Assembly: GCA_041650805.1 (NCBI GenBank) | Contig: JBAZKM010000013.1 | Span: 1-51,274, forward strand | Reading direction: 5' to 3' | DNA from: Candidatus Omnitrophota bacterium | GTDB lineage: Bacteria; Omnitrophota; Gorgyraeia; 2-01-FULL-45-10 | Length of the DNA stretch: 51,274 nt | Shown here: one piece after another, positions 1-8,054 of the stretch | Position numbering within the stretch: position 1 is the stretch's first letter | Layout: each line of letters starts with the position of its first letter | Notes under the pieces: model-generated | The model's database searches: none | What the model was told of the DNA's origin: nothing | Seen by the model: only the letters and a program-made list of their open reading frames with translations | Program-made: the position numbers and the translations under genes

Positions 1-891
1 ATCTATAGCACCATAACCGACCTTGAGGCAGGCACCAACCTCGTAGTCCATATCGTATACACCTATGACGGGGCAGGGAACACCCTGACGAAGACGATCT
101 ATGACAACTCCGGCACGACGAAGAACACCAAGTACGAAAAGTACACCTTCAATGCCGCAGGCGTGTTGCAGGAGAAGATATTCTACTTCGACGGTGTAAC
201 TATCGCCCCCGGCATCACAGAGACCGGCACCCCTGACTCGAAATGGCATAAGTCGAGTAACTTTAACGGTCTTGGCCAGCCGCAGGACGACCTGATCTAT
301 AGCTCGATCACAGACCTCGAGGGTAATCTTAACCTCGTAGCCCACATCGTCTACACCTATGACGGATCGGGTAACATCCTGACGAAGTCGATCTACGATA
401 ACTCCGGCACGACCAAGAACAATAAGTACGAAAAGTACACCTTTAACGCCGCAGGGACGCTCCTTGAGAAGATATTCTACTTCGACGGTCTCACCATAGC
501 CCCCGGAGTGACCGAGACCGGCACCTCAGACAATAAGTGGCACAAGTCGAGCTCCTTCATAACCACGACAGGCGGCCTCAAGAACCAGGACGACCTGATC
601 TATAGCACCATAACCGACCTTGAGGCAGGCACCAACCTCGTAGTCCATATCGTATACACCTATGACGGGGCAGGGAACACCCTGACGAAGACGATCTATG
701 ACAACTCCGGCACGACGAAGAACACCAAGTACGAAAAGTACACCTTCAATGCCGCAGGCGTGTTGCAGGAGAAGATATTCTACTTCGACGGTGTAACTAT
801 CGCCCCCGGCATCACAGAGACCGGCACCCCTGACTCGAAATGGCATAAGTCCAGTAACTTCACTGCCGCATGGCAGCCGCAGGACGACCTG
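1..891 (+). repeat. Tandem coding repeats with A-B-A order
   Basis: Three units of about 300 bp lie in frame in the repeat protein: A at 1-294, B at 295-597, and C at 598-891, which is of the A type. Bases 1-254 and 598-851 are identical, while the intervening B unit differs at many positions. This is a higher-order pattern with a 597-bp period, consistent with recent duplication of a two-unit block or with gene conversion. The array probably continues to the left of the window. Confidence 0.9.
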
Positions 892-2097
892 ATATATAAC
901 ACCCTTGCGGACCTTGAGGCCGGCACCAACCTGGTAAACCACATAACGTATACCTACTATGCGTCAGAAATGATGGAATCAAAGACGCTCGCCACGCAGG
1001 ATTCCGGCGGTAATATCTACTATCACTATCTTAACGAGGATTGGAACTCCCAGGGGTTAGGGAGGACAGACAGGACGAAACGCCAGAGCGCGGATTCGGA
1101 CGGATGCCTCTCTTATGCTTATACATATTGGGACGATGCGGACGGACGGTTGCAGACCAAATCGGGCTATACCGACAATAACTGGTCTACCCTGAAGGCC
1201 GCGTATACATATTACAATAACGGCACGAACCGCATGGCGGAAAAGGAACTCACCTCGGCGGATGGCTCCGGTAATATCGACTACAAATATTACGATGAGG
1301 CATACTACGGTACGGATGATCCCGCGACGACCGCTGATGAACGTTACGGCCGGCTGAGGGAGAAGACGCTTAATACGGCGGAGTCGAACGGTACGAAGAA
1401 ATATGTGTATCTGTCATACTGGTCCGGAAGCGATAGAGCCGCCGTGACAGAGGCCTATAACGCCTCCGACGCGCTCATCGAAAAATACGAGCAGTGGTTC
1501 GAGACATCCGGCTCATACCGCATCGAGGGTTTTAAAAAGTATAACAGCAGCGATACACAGGTGCAGACCGTATGGTGGTTCTACCAGTACTTTGATAATG
1601 ATAACAACCCGGATAACGGCCGCGGCGACGGTATCTATCTGAAGATCGGAGTTAATATATTCCACGTGTACAATCCGCGTATGACTCATGATATAGCCAG
1701 CGGGAAATGGTTCGTGAGCCAGCTCGCAGATATTAATAACCCCTGGGGCAGCCCCATCGTTGAATATCAATATACGACCTCAGCGCCGGTCCTGTACCTG
1801 GATGCGGCGTGTACCCAGGTGCTGTCGTATTCCGAGACGACGGGGGTCTTCGGGACGCCGCTCCCTGCGGAACTGCCTTATGCAGAGCCGCTTGCCATGA
1901 CGATGGCATTGACCATGTCAGCGCCGCTTGGGGAGACGGAGACGACGACAATTACGGATCCGGAAGTCGACGCCCGCCTCGGCATAGAGGGCCAGCTGGC
2001 GCAGACGTATACGGGATCGCAGGATGCGGGGTATACCATGAGCCCGGCAATGGTCGATACCACCAAGACCAAGGATCTCACGACACAGCTGAATTAA
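1..2097 (+). CDS. Large repeat protein, YD/RHS-like, 5' partial
   Basis: The frame is open from base 1, so the N-terminus lies outside the window and 698 residues are visible. The first 300 residues are tandem units of 98-101 residues rich in Tyr, Asp, Gly and Thr (for example VYTYDGAGN, YTFNAAG, KIFYFDG). Units begin at bases 1, 295 and 598, and a decayed fourth begins at about 892. After the repeats come looser Tyr-rich stretches with YTY and YKYYDE motifs, then a Thr/Ala-rich C-terminal tail ending near TTQLN. The short Y-D-x-x-G-N elements resemble YD/RHS-type surface or secreted proteins, but no toxin, peptidase or anchor domain is visible. Function unknown; a surface or extracellular role is inference from the repeat type. 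Strong terminator directly after the stop. Confidence 0.75.
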   Translation: MYSTITDLEAGTNLVVHIVYTYDGAGNTLTKTIYDNSGTTKNTKYEKYTFNAAGVLQEKIFYFDGVTIAPGITETGTPDSKWHKSSNFNGLGQPQDDLIYSSITDLEGNLNLVAHIVYTYDGSGNILTKSIYDNSGTTKNNKYEKYTFNAAGTLLEKIFYFDGLTIAPGVTETGTSDNKWHKSSSFITTTGGLKNQDDLIYSTITDLEAGTNLVVHIVYTYDGAGNTLTKTIYDNSGTTKNTKYEKYTFNAAGVLQEKIFYFDGVTIAPGITETGTPDSKWHKSSNFTAAWQPQDDLIYNTLADLEAGTNLVNHITYTYYASEMMESKTLATQDSGGNIYYHYLNEDWNSQGLGRTDRTKRQSADSDGCLSYAYTYWDDADGRLQTKSGYTDNNWSTLKAAYTYYNNGTNRMAEKELTSADGSGNIDYKYYDEAYYGTDDPATTADERYGRLREKTLNTAESNGTKKYVYLSYWSGSDRAAVTEAYNASDALIEKYEQWFETSGSYRIEGFKKYNSSDTQVQTVWWFYQYFDNDNNPDNGRGDGIYLKIGVNIFHVYNPRMTHDIASGKWFVSQLADINNPWGSPIVEYQYTTSAPVLYLDAACTQVLSYSETTGVFGTPLPAELPYAEPLAMTMALTMSAPLGETETTTITDPEVDARLGIEGQLAQTYTGSQDAGYTMSPAMVDTTKTKDLTTQLN

Positions 2098-2112
2098 AAA
2101 AGAGCTTTGCAC

Positions 2113-2155
2113 GATAGGGTATATTATATGAGCATATAATATACCCTATCTTTTT
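2113..2155 (+). terminator. Rho-independent terminator after the repeat protein
   Basis: Bases 2113-2130 and 2133-2150 are perfect 18-bp inverted arms around an AG centre, followed by TTTTT at 2151-2155 and further AT-rich sequence. It lies 15 bp after the stop codon of the repeat protein and just before the next promoter, so it separates two transcription units. The stem is near-symmetric and might also work for minus-strand transcripts. Confidence 0.92.
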
Positions 2156-2161
2156 AATATT

Positions 2162-2190
2162 TTGACAATCCGTCGATAAAGAGGTATACT
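2162..2190 (+). promoter_or_regulatory. Consensus sigma-70-type promoter for the OMP-htpX unit
   Basis: The -35 box TTGACA is at 2162-2167 and the -10 box TATACT at 2185-2190, with a 17-bp spacer. It sits 34 bp upstream of the next start codon and directly after a terminator. The same hexamers and spacing recur at 47329-47357. Confidence 0.85.
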
Positions 2191-2224
2191 TTTTACGACA
2201 TAACAGAGGGAGGGGTAAATAGTT

Positions 2225-3142
2225 ATGAAAAATCGCAGCATCATGATAGCGGCAACGGCCATATTTATCTCTTTATCGTTCGTCGATAAGGTCTTCGCCG
2301 GAGCATGGACGGTCCCTAAACATAAGGTGTGGGGGGAATACTACATGAAATGGGACTACGCGAAACGCGAGTTTACGCATGAAGGGAAGCTGAAGCCCCT
2401 CACCGCCAACGCCAGGACGTGGGAGTTCGTTCAGGAACCGAAATTGGAGTTCGGCGTCACCGATTGGCTGACGGCGCTCACTTACATGGAATATAAGGAG
2501 TCGCATTATAAACAGGATAGTAAGGACAGGCCATGGGCGGGGCTTACCGATTTCGCCCGGAAGAACCATGGTATAACCAGTATAAAAGTGGGCGGTCGTC
2601 TCCGTTTTATAGATAAACCTCTTGTTGTCAGCACGCAGACGAAGGTCTTTATCTACCCGGGGTACGGCAATTATCACGGTGACGATCCGGCATTCACGAA
2701 CCAGCCCTCGATCGGCCGCGGTGATGATGCGGTGGAACAGCGTATCCTTATAGGGAAGTCGTTCGACCTGCCTTTGCCTCTTCCGTGGAACGCAGAGCCA
2801 AAGGTCCCATGCTACCTCGGCGCGGAGACCGGCTACCGCTGGAGGACGCGCCATGTCTGTAACGATATACCGTATTTTGTAGAGGGAGGCCTCCATCCTG
2901 TGCAATGGCTTCTTCTGAAGGGGGAAGTGGACGGTTACCAGTGTCATCCCGGCACAGGCAGTATCAAGGAGAGTTACGGCATAGTCAGGGTCGGCGGTGT
3001 ATGGAAGGTATTCGGCGGTGACAGCATAAAGCGCGAAGGCGGTAAACTCTTCAACATCGAATTCCAGTACGGTATGACGCTCTGGGGCAAGAATACGACC
3101 GTCTTCCAGGAGTGGATACTGAAGGTCGACACGCAGTTCTAA
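2225..3142 (+). CDS. Predicted outer-membrane beta-barrel protein
   Basis: 305 residues. The N-terminus is a Sec signal peptide: basic MKNR, a hydrophobic core of about residues 5-20, and likely cleavage after VFA near residue 26. The mature part has alternating aromatic and polar residues (for example VWGEYYMKWDY, GVTDWLTALTYMEY) typical of amphipathic beta strands. The last residue is Phe (KVDTQF), the usual C-terminal signal of BAM-inserted barrels. The start ATG follows an AGAGGGAGGGG ribosome-binding region and a consensus promoter. It is likely a transporter or porin-like barrel of unknown substrate; no named family is recognised with certainty. The downstream protease gene begins 20 bp after the stop and probably shares the transcript. 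Confidence 0.72.
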   Translation: MKNRSIMIAATAIFISLSFVDKVFAGAWTVPKHKVWGEYYMKWDYAKREFTHEGKLKPLTANARTWEFVQEPKLEFGVTDWLTALTYMEYKESHYKQDSKDRPWAGLTDFARKNHGITSIKVGGRLRFIDKPLVVSTQTKVFIYPGYGNYHGDDPAFTNQPSIGRGDDAVEQRILIGKSFDLPLPLPWNAEPKVPCYLGAETGYRWRTRHVCNDIPYFVEGGLHPVQWLLLKGEVDGYQCHPGTGSIKESYGIVRVGGVWKVFGGDSIKREGGKLFNIEFQYGMTLWGKNTTVFQEWILKVDTQF

Positions 3143-3162
3143 AGAGGAGAGGTGTTATTTTT

Positions 3163-4125
3163 ATGTGGACGTTAAAGATAAGGATGTATCTCTTGGTCGC
3201 GGTCCTATTCGCAATAGTATACGCCGTCGTGTCGATGGTGGGTTATCACCTGGGTGTTACCAATTTTTACTTCTACCTGGTCCTGTCGCTGGTCATGATG
3301 CTGGTCCAGTATATGATAGGGCCGAAGATCGTCGAATGGTCTATGCGCGTGAAGTATGTAAAAGAGAGCGAATACCCGGAACTTCACAGTATGGTGAGGG
3401 GGCTCGCCGGCGCGGCCGGTATCCCGGCACCGAGGATCGGCATAGCCCAGATGGCGCTTCCGAACGCATTCGCTTTCGGTAGGTCTCTGAAGGACGGCAG
3501 GATATGCGTTACGGAAGGCATAATAGGGCTCCTGAACAAAGAAGAGCTGAGGGCTGTCCTGGGCCACGAGATGAGCCATCTCAAGAACAGGGATGTCCTG
3601 ACGATAACCATCCTGTCGGTCATCCCGATGATACTGTACAGGATAGCCTGGCAGTTCCTTTTCTACGGCGACAGGCGCGACCGCGGCCAGTCCTCGGCGG
3701 CCGTCGTGGGGCTCATAGCGTTCGCGTTCTATTTCCTTACCAATCTTCTGGTGCTATATGCCTCCAGGATACGTGAATATTTCGCGGATAAGGGATCGGT
3801 CGACCTGGGGAACAGCCCTTCATGGCTTGCCTCCGCTCTATATAAGCTCGTCTACGGCTCCGCCAGGATGCCGAGAGAGGCGATAAAGGACGCGGAGGGG
3901 CTGAAGGCGTTCTTCGCAAACGACCCTTCGCGGGCGCTCAAGGAGTTCAAGGACCTGCGCGAGCTGGACCTGGATAAGAGCGGCACCATATCCGTCAACG
4001 AGCTGGAGATGCTGCGGTCAAAGAACGTAAAGATGCACTTCGGCGATACTCTCTTCGAACTCCTGAGCACTCATCCGAATATGCTTAAGAGGATAAAGCG
4101 TCTCAGCGAACTCCAGGGCTCTTAG
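3163..4125 (+). CDS. htpX: HtpX-like M48 membrane zinc metalloprotease with EF-hand loop
   Basis: 320 residues from the ATG at 3163, preceded by AAAGAGGAGAGG; an in-frame ATG at 3112 lies inside the upstream gene and is less likely. Two N-terminal membrane segments (about residues 8-28 and 35-53) are followed by the zinc motif HEMSH (residues 135-139), two further membrane segments, and the third-ligand region SRIREYFADKGS. This order is that of HtpX proteases, which degrade misfolded membrane proteins at the cytoplasmic face. Residues 269-280 form a canonical EF-hand loop (D269, D271, S273, T275, S277, E280, with Gly at position 6) between the catalytic core and the C-terminal STHPNMLKRI segment. 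Calcium control is only a suggestion. The OMP gene upstream suggests envelope quality control. Confidence 0.9.
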   Translation: MWTLKIRMYLLVAVLFAIVYAVVSMVGYHLGVTNFYFYLVLSLVMMLVQYMIGPKIVEWSMRVKYVKESEYPELHSMVRGLAGAAGIPAPRIGIAQMALPNAFAFGRSLKDGRICVTEGIIGLLNKEELRAVLGHEMSHLKNRDVLTITILSVIPMILYRIAWQFLFYGDRRDRGQSSAAVVGLIAFAFYFLTNLLVLYASRIREYFADKGSVDLGNSPSWLASALYKLVYGSARMPREAIKDAEGLKAFFANDPSRALKEFKDLRELDLDKSGTISVNELEMLRSKNVKMHFGDTLFELLSTHPNMLKRIKRLSELQGS

Positions 4126-4147
4126 AGCAAAAATACGGGATAGATAA

Positions 4148-5164
4148 TTGAAATTCGATTTTGACGCAACGGGTGCAGGAAGCCTTCCATTCAAAGACGC
4201 GCAGGAAGCTTGCCGGGTCGTATTCGATAATTTTAAGACCATCCCTTTCTGGCCGCAGCTCCCAAGGAGGACCTTTCTGGAGCATATGTATGTCCAGTTC
4301 TCCGAGCGCCTTCCCGGGGCTGTGGTGGACGAAGCCGCAAAGACGATCCATATAGATACGAACAAGGTCGCGGGGGAGATCGAGCAGGTATATGAGAAGT
4401 ATCTCGACGGGGATATTGATTTCTTCAGGATATCGGAAGACCGTGCGCAGGGCCTGTACCGTTTCCTGGAATCGTTAGACGGCGGCAAGAACGATATAAA
4501 ATTCGTAAAGGGACACGTAACCGGCCCCATAAGCTTCGCCCTTTTTTTGACAGACCAGAATAAGAAATCGGTGATATACGATAAGGACCTGTTCGAGGTG
4601 CTCTCCAAGCTCCTCGTGATGAAGACGCGGTGGCAGATAAAGAAGCTTAAAGAAAAATTCCCGCGCGTCATCATATTCATTGATGAACCGTATCTGGTCT
4701 CCATAGGGTCGAGTTTTGTAAACGTCAATATGGAAGACGCCGGCAGGAAACTCGACGAGCTGATAGGGGCGGTAAAAGAGGCGGGGGCGTTATGCGGCGT
4801 ACATTGCTGCGGGAATACCGACTGGTCATATCTCCTCAAGAGGGGGATTGACATATTGAATTTCGACACGTATAATTTCATGAAAGAATTTTTATTGTAC
4901 ACCTCCGATATAAAAAATTTCTTAGCGGGCGGAGGGACGATCGCCTGGGGTATAATACCGACTTCGGACGGTATCGACAGGGAGACGAAGAAGAGCCTTG
5001 TGGATAGGCTGAAAGATGATATGGCGCTGCTTGCCGCAAAGGGAGTGGAGAGAGACGCCTTAAGCTCTATCGTCACTCCCAGTTGCGGTCTCGGAGTCCT
5101 GGATGAAGACCGGGCCAGGAGGATAGTGGAGCTGGTGAGGAAGGTATCGAACGAATTGGGGTGA
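4148..5164 (+). CDS. Cobalamin-independent methionine synthase-like (MetE/UROD superfamily) protein
   Basis: 338 residues from a TTG start. It matches the C-terminal catalytic barrel of MetE-type methyltransferases: GTGAGSLPF-like opening (ATGAGSLPF), the IDEPYL motif in mid-protein, HCCGNTDW supplying the likely His and Cys zinc ligands, and TPSCGLG supplying the last Cys. Full MetE is about 750 residues with a duplicated N-terminal barrel; this is a single barrel, like archaeal core MetE or related corrinoid and uroporphyrinogen-decarboxylase-fold methyltransferases. The methyl donor and acceptor are not decidable from sequence. It precedes agmatinase by 6 bp, so it is probably in the same operon. 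Sulfide assimilation genes about 5 kb downstream make a methionine or homocysteine link plausible but unproven. Confidence 0.75.
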   Translation: MKFDFDATGAGSLPFKDAQEACRVVFDNFKTIPFWPQLPRRTFLEHMYVQFSERLPGAVVDEAAKTIHIDTNKVAGEIEQVYEKYLDGDIDFFRISEDRAQGLYRFLESLDGGKNDIKFVKGHVTGPISFALFLTDQNKKSVIYDKDLFEVLSKLLVMKTRWQIKKLKEKFPRVIIFIDEPYLVSIGSSFVNVNMEDAGRKLDELIGAVKEAGALCGVHCCGNTDWSYLLKRGIDILNFDTYNFMKEFLLYTSDIKNFLAGGGTIAWGIIPTSDGIDRETKKSLVDRLKDDMALLAAKGVERDALSSIVTPSCGLGVLDEDRARRIVELVRKVSNELG

Positions 5165-5170
5165 GCGGTC

Positions 5171-6088
5171 ATGGATGATAAAGATATAATGATGACACCG
5201 TCTGAGACAAAGCCGGCCGGGAACTTCGCAGGGATCGACGGAGAGTACGGCAGTTTCAAGAAGGCCAAGGCGGTTATCGTACAGGTGCCGTACGACAGGA
5301 CGGTTACTTACATCAAGGGCACGAAAGACGGGCCCGCCGCCATAATAAGCGCCTCTCAATATATGGAACTCTTCGACGATGAACTTAATCAGGAGACGTT
5401 CAGGATCGGTATAAATACAATGAGCCCGCTGGAGGTGGAGAGCCTTGCCCCGGAGGCCGTGATAGAAAAGGTATATCTGACGACCCAGGAGCTTCTGAAG
5501 GCCGGCAAATTTCCGGTGATATTGGGGGGAGAGCATTCGATATCCAGCGGAGCCGTAAAGGCGATGAAAGAGGCATATCCCAATATTTCGGTCCTTCATC
5601 TCGACGCGCATTATGATATGAGGGACGAATTAAAAGGCTCTAAGTTCAACCACGGCTGTATCGCACGCAGGATCTCCGAGATATGTCCTATCGTGCAGGC
5701 GGGGGTGCGCAGCCTATCCAAGGAAGAGAAGGATTTCCTGACCGGCCAGACGGCCAGCGGCAGGGTGAAGACGTTCGATGTATATGACATACTCGATACG
5801 CCGATGTGGAAAGACAGGGTGTCCGGCAGCCTCACCGAGAACGTCTATATCACCATAGACCTGGACGTCTTCGATCCCTCGCTCATGCCGGCCGTGGGGA
5901 CGCCGGAGCCGGGCGGTATAGGTTGGTATGAGATGCTTGATCTTTTACGCGAGATATCGAAAGACAAGAAGATAGCCGGTTTCGATGTGGTGGAGCTTTG
6001 CCCGATAAGCGGTCAGGTCGCGTCCGATTTCCTCGCGGCGAAGCTCATCTACAGGATCCTGGGCTACATATTCTCCAATAAGAAATGA
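5171..6088 (+). CDS. speB: Agmatinase / ureohydrolase family enzyme
   Basis: 305 residues. All arginase-family manganese motifs are visible in order: GGEHS (about residues 119-123), LDAHYDMRDE (about 142-151), NHGC just after, and IDLDVFDPSLMPAVGTPEPGG near residue 230, quoted here only as a motif region with D-x-D ligands. The enzyme hydrolyses a guanidinium group; agmatinase is preferred over arginase because the next gene is an arginine decarboxylase, giving agmatine and then putrescine plus urea. Length is normal for SpeB. It starts 6 bp after the MetE-like gene and ends 13 bp before pdaD. Cytosolic. Confidence 0.9.
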   Translation: MDDKDIMMTPSETKPAGNFAGIDGEYGSFKKAKAVIVQVPYDRTVTYIKGTKDGPAAIISASQYMELFDDELNQETFRIGINTMSPLEVESLAPEAVIEKVYLTTQELLKAGKFPVILGGEHSISSGAVKAMKEAYPNISVLHLDAHYDMRDELKGSKFNHGCIARRISEICPIVQAGVRSLSKEEKDFLTGQTASGRVKTFDVYDILDTPMWKDRVSGSLTENVYITIDLDVFDPSLMPAVGTPEPGGIGWYEMLDLLREISKDKKIAGFDVVELCPISGQVASDFLAAKLIYRILGYIFSNKK

Positions 6089-6101
6089 ACGAAGGATATA
6101 T

Positions 6102-6671
6102 ATGATACTCGTCCCGCGAAAAAACCTGCTCGTCCCGAAGAAGATGTTCTTCACAAAAGGGGTGGGTACGCATAAGATGGAGTTGAGGAGTTTCGAGGCG
6201 GCGTTGCGCGATGCCGGCATAGAGAAATGTAACCTCGTCCATGTCTCCAGCATATTCCCCCCGGAATGCAGGATGATATCGAAGAACGAGGGGCTGAAGG
6301 AACTCTACCCCGGCATGATCACCTTTACGGTATTGTCACGGTGTTCTTCCAATGAGCCGCACCGTCTCATCGCGGCGAGCATCGGGTGCGCCGTCCCGGC
6401 CGACGCCCACGCTTACGGATATCTCAGCGAGCATCATGCCTTCGGACAGAACGAAAAAGTGGCCGGGGACTTCGCGGAAGACCTGGCCGTTGAAATGCTC
6501 GCGTCCACCCTCGGCCTTGAATTCGACGAAGACAAGTCGTGGGATGAGAACAAGGAGATATACCACCTGAGCGATAAGATAGTCCGCACATCCAACACGA
6601 CGCAGTCGGCCGTCATAGGGCCGGAAGGGAATTACTCCACCGTCGTCGCCGCCGCCGTCCTCATCTTTTAA
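6102..6671 (+). CDS. pdaD: Pyruvoyl-dependent arginine decarboxylase
   Basis: 189 residues. The self-cleavage region HVSSIFPP has the Ser49-Ser50 pair; cleavage there makes the beta chain and an alpha chain whose N-terminal serine becomes the pyruvoyl cofactor. GPEGNYSTVVAAA near the C-terminus is also typical. Family members in archaea and some bacteria decarboxylate arginine to agmatine without PLP. Length fits. GAAGGA lies before the ATG. Together with the adjacent ureohydrolase it forms the two-step arginine-agmatine-putrescine route. The gene ends 55 bp before the hyp promoter and start. Confidence 0.92.
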   Translation: MILVPRKNLLVPKKMFFTKGVGTHKMELRSFEAALRDAGIEKCNLVHVSSIFPPECRMISKNEGLKELYPGMITFTVLSRCSSNEPHRLIAASIGCAVPADAHAYGYLSEHHAFGQNEKVAGDFAEDLAVEMLASTLGLEFDEDKSWDENKEIYHLSDKIVRTSNTTQSAVIGPEGNYSTVVAAAVLIF

Positions 6672-6688
6672 CCCGTCCTTATTTTACA

Positions 6689-6717
6689 TTTAAAAATAGC
6701 CCTATCTCTGTTATAAT
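6689..6717 (+). promoter_or_regulatory. Probable promoter of the hyp operon, possibly leaderless
   Basis: A perfect TATAAT (6712-6717) has TTTAAA (6689-6694) 17 bp upstream. The expected start site, about 6724, is only a few bases from the hypF ATG at 6727, and no Shine-Dalgarno sequence precedes that ATG, so the transcript may be leaderless. Confidence 0.6.
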
Positions 6718-6726
6718 ATCTGTTAT

Positions 6727-7857
6727 ATGAGAACGATCCGCCTGCCTTTTGCCGTCGGAAGACCTATCCTTGCCTGCGGCGCTGACCTCAAGGGGGCATT
6801 TGCCCTGGCGAAGGGAAGGGAGGCGTTTCTGTATGAGGGTTTCGGCGACCTTGGAGATGCGGACAACCTGGCTCGATACGAAAAGTCGATCAAAAAGGCG
6901 GTAAAGGATGCTAAAATAAGACCTGTTATTATAGCATGTGATCTGCATCCGGGTTATTATTCTACCCGTTTTGCTGAGGACTCCCAGCTCCAAGCTCCCA
7001 ACTCCATGCTCTGTAAGATACAGCACCACGAAGCGCATATCGCAAGCGCCATAGTCGACAACGGAATAAAAGGTAAGGTCATAGGCGTAGCGTTAGACGG
7101 CACGGGGTTCGGCACCGACGGGAAGATATGGGGAGGGGAGTTCTTCACCGGCGATCCGGAAAAGTTTGAAAGGGCTGCTCATTTTGCGTATCTACCCATG
7201 CCGGGCGGAGAGCTTGCGATACGGGAGCCGTGGCGCATGGCGGCCGTTTATCTGTACCGCGCATTCGGGGATGCCTTTCTGGATATTAAGATCGACCTGG
7301 TTGAAAAGATAGATAAGAAGCGATGGGGCGCGCTTGCCGCCGCCGTAAAGAGAGGCATAAACGCGCCTTTGACCTCAAGCGCCGGGCGCCTCTTTGACGC
7401 AGCAGCGAGTATAACGCTGGGGAAGAAAGAGGCACATTACGAGGCAGAGCTGCCGGTAAAGTTCGAGATGCTTGCGGATGGGGCCTGCTCCGACCGGTAT
7501 GATCTTGAGGTCGGTAAAGGAGACGGTATCCCGGAAGTCGATTTTCGCCTTACCATCCGCGGGATCGTAAAGGATCTGGCGAAGAAGAGAGACAGCGGGA
7601 CGATATCGGCAAAATTTCATAATACGGTTGCGGCGGCTATAACCGATATATGCGCGAGGTTACGCAAGAAGACAGGTATAAGAGAGGCAGTCCTGAGCGG
7701 CGGTGTATTCCAGAATAAGTATCTTATTGGCCGCGTCTCCGCGTCTCTTAAGGGCAAAGGTTTTAAAGTCCATACCCATTCGAATTTTCTTACCAACGAT
7801 ACGGGTATCGCGATAGGGCAACTGGCTATAGCAAATGCGAGAGTACTATGTGTTTAG
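6727..7857 (+). CDS. hypF: HypF C-terminal (Kae1-like carbamoyltransferase) domain, stand-alone
   Basis: 376 residues that align with only the last half of HypF (normally about 750). The protein begins at the region that follows the YrdC domain (ILACGADLKGAFALAKG). It then carries the metal-binding HHEAHIAS, GTDGKIWGGEF, SSAGRLFDAAASI, LSGGVFQNKYL and NDTGIAIGQLA, which make the ATP/metal site of the Kae1-like domain. The acylphosphatase, zinc-finger and YrdC domains are absent and are not encoded just upstream, where pdaD lies. HypF makes the carbamoyl group that becomes the cyanide ligand of NiFe hydrogenase by transfer to the HypE C-terminal Cys. Here the front half must be a separate protein, or this is a relative with another donor. 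Its end overlaps hypC by 10 bp. Confidence 0.88.
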   Translation: MRTIRLPFAVGRPILACGADLKGAFALAKGREAFLYEGFGDLGDADNLARYEKSIKKAVKDAKIRPVIIACDLHPGYYSTRFAEDSQLQAPNSMLCKIQHHEAHIASAIVDNGIKGKVIGVALDGTGFGTDGKIWGGEFFTGDPEKFERAAHFAYLPMPGGELAIREPWRMAAVYLYRAFGDAFLDIKIDLVEKIDKKRWGALAAAVKRGINAPLTSSAGRLFDAAASITLGKKEAHYEAELPVKFEMLADGACSDRYDLEVGKGDGIPEVDFRLTIRGIVKDLAKKRDSGTISAKFHNTVAAAITDICARLRKKTGIREAVLSGGVFQNKYLIGRVSASLKGKGFKVHTHSNFLTNDTGIAIGQLAIANARVLCV

Positions 7858-8054
7858 GCATCCCGATGAAAGTGGTCAGGATAGACGGCGATGACGGTGT
7901 GGTCGAAACCGGCGGGCTCAGGCGTAAAGCTAATCTCTCCCTGATAAAAGGCCTGAAGGCGGGGGATTACGTCATACTGCATGCCGGTTTTGCGATCGAG
8001 AAGCTCAAGACCGGTGAGGCCAAAAAGACGCTCAAGCTGCTCCGGAGCATATGA
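7848..8054 (+). CDS. hypC: Hydrogenase assembly chaperone HypC
   Basis: 68 residues. It begins with the family signature MCLGIPMKV, whose Cys2 binds the Fe(CN)2CO unit while HypC shuttles between HypD and the hydrogenase large-subunit precursor. HAGFAIEKL in the second half is also typical. The start overlaps the hypF end by 10 bp, and its stop overlaps the hypD start as ATGA, so translation is likely coupled. Length is normal. Cytosolic. Confidence 0.95.
   Translation: MCLGIPMKVVRIDGDDGVVETGGLRRKANLSLIKGLKAGDYVILHAGFAIEKLKTGEAKKTLKLLRSI

Noticed and set aside
1..891. CRISPR or mobile-element repeats
   Set aside because: Repeats are in-frame coding units of about 300 bp with no spacers; no transposase or terminal inverted repeats are visible.
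2098..2224. Small RNA gene between terminator and promoter
   Set aside because: The perfect inverted repeat followed by T's is fully explained as a terminator, and the rest is a promoter and leader.
4018..5268. 416-codon open frame on the minus strand
   Set aside because: It is antisense to the MetE-like gene, is Ser-rich, shows no family motif and lies over a gene with clear catalytic motifs.
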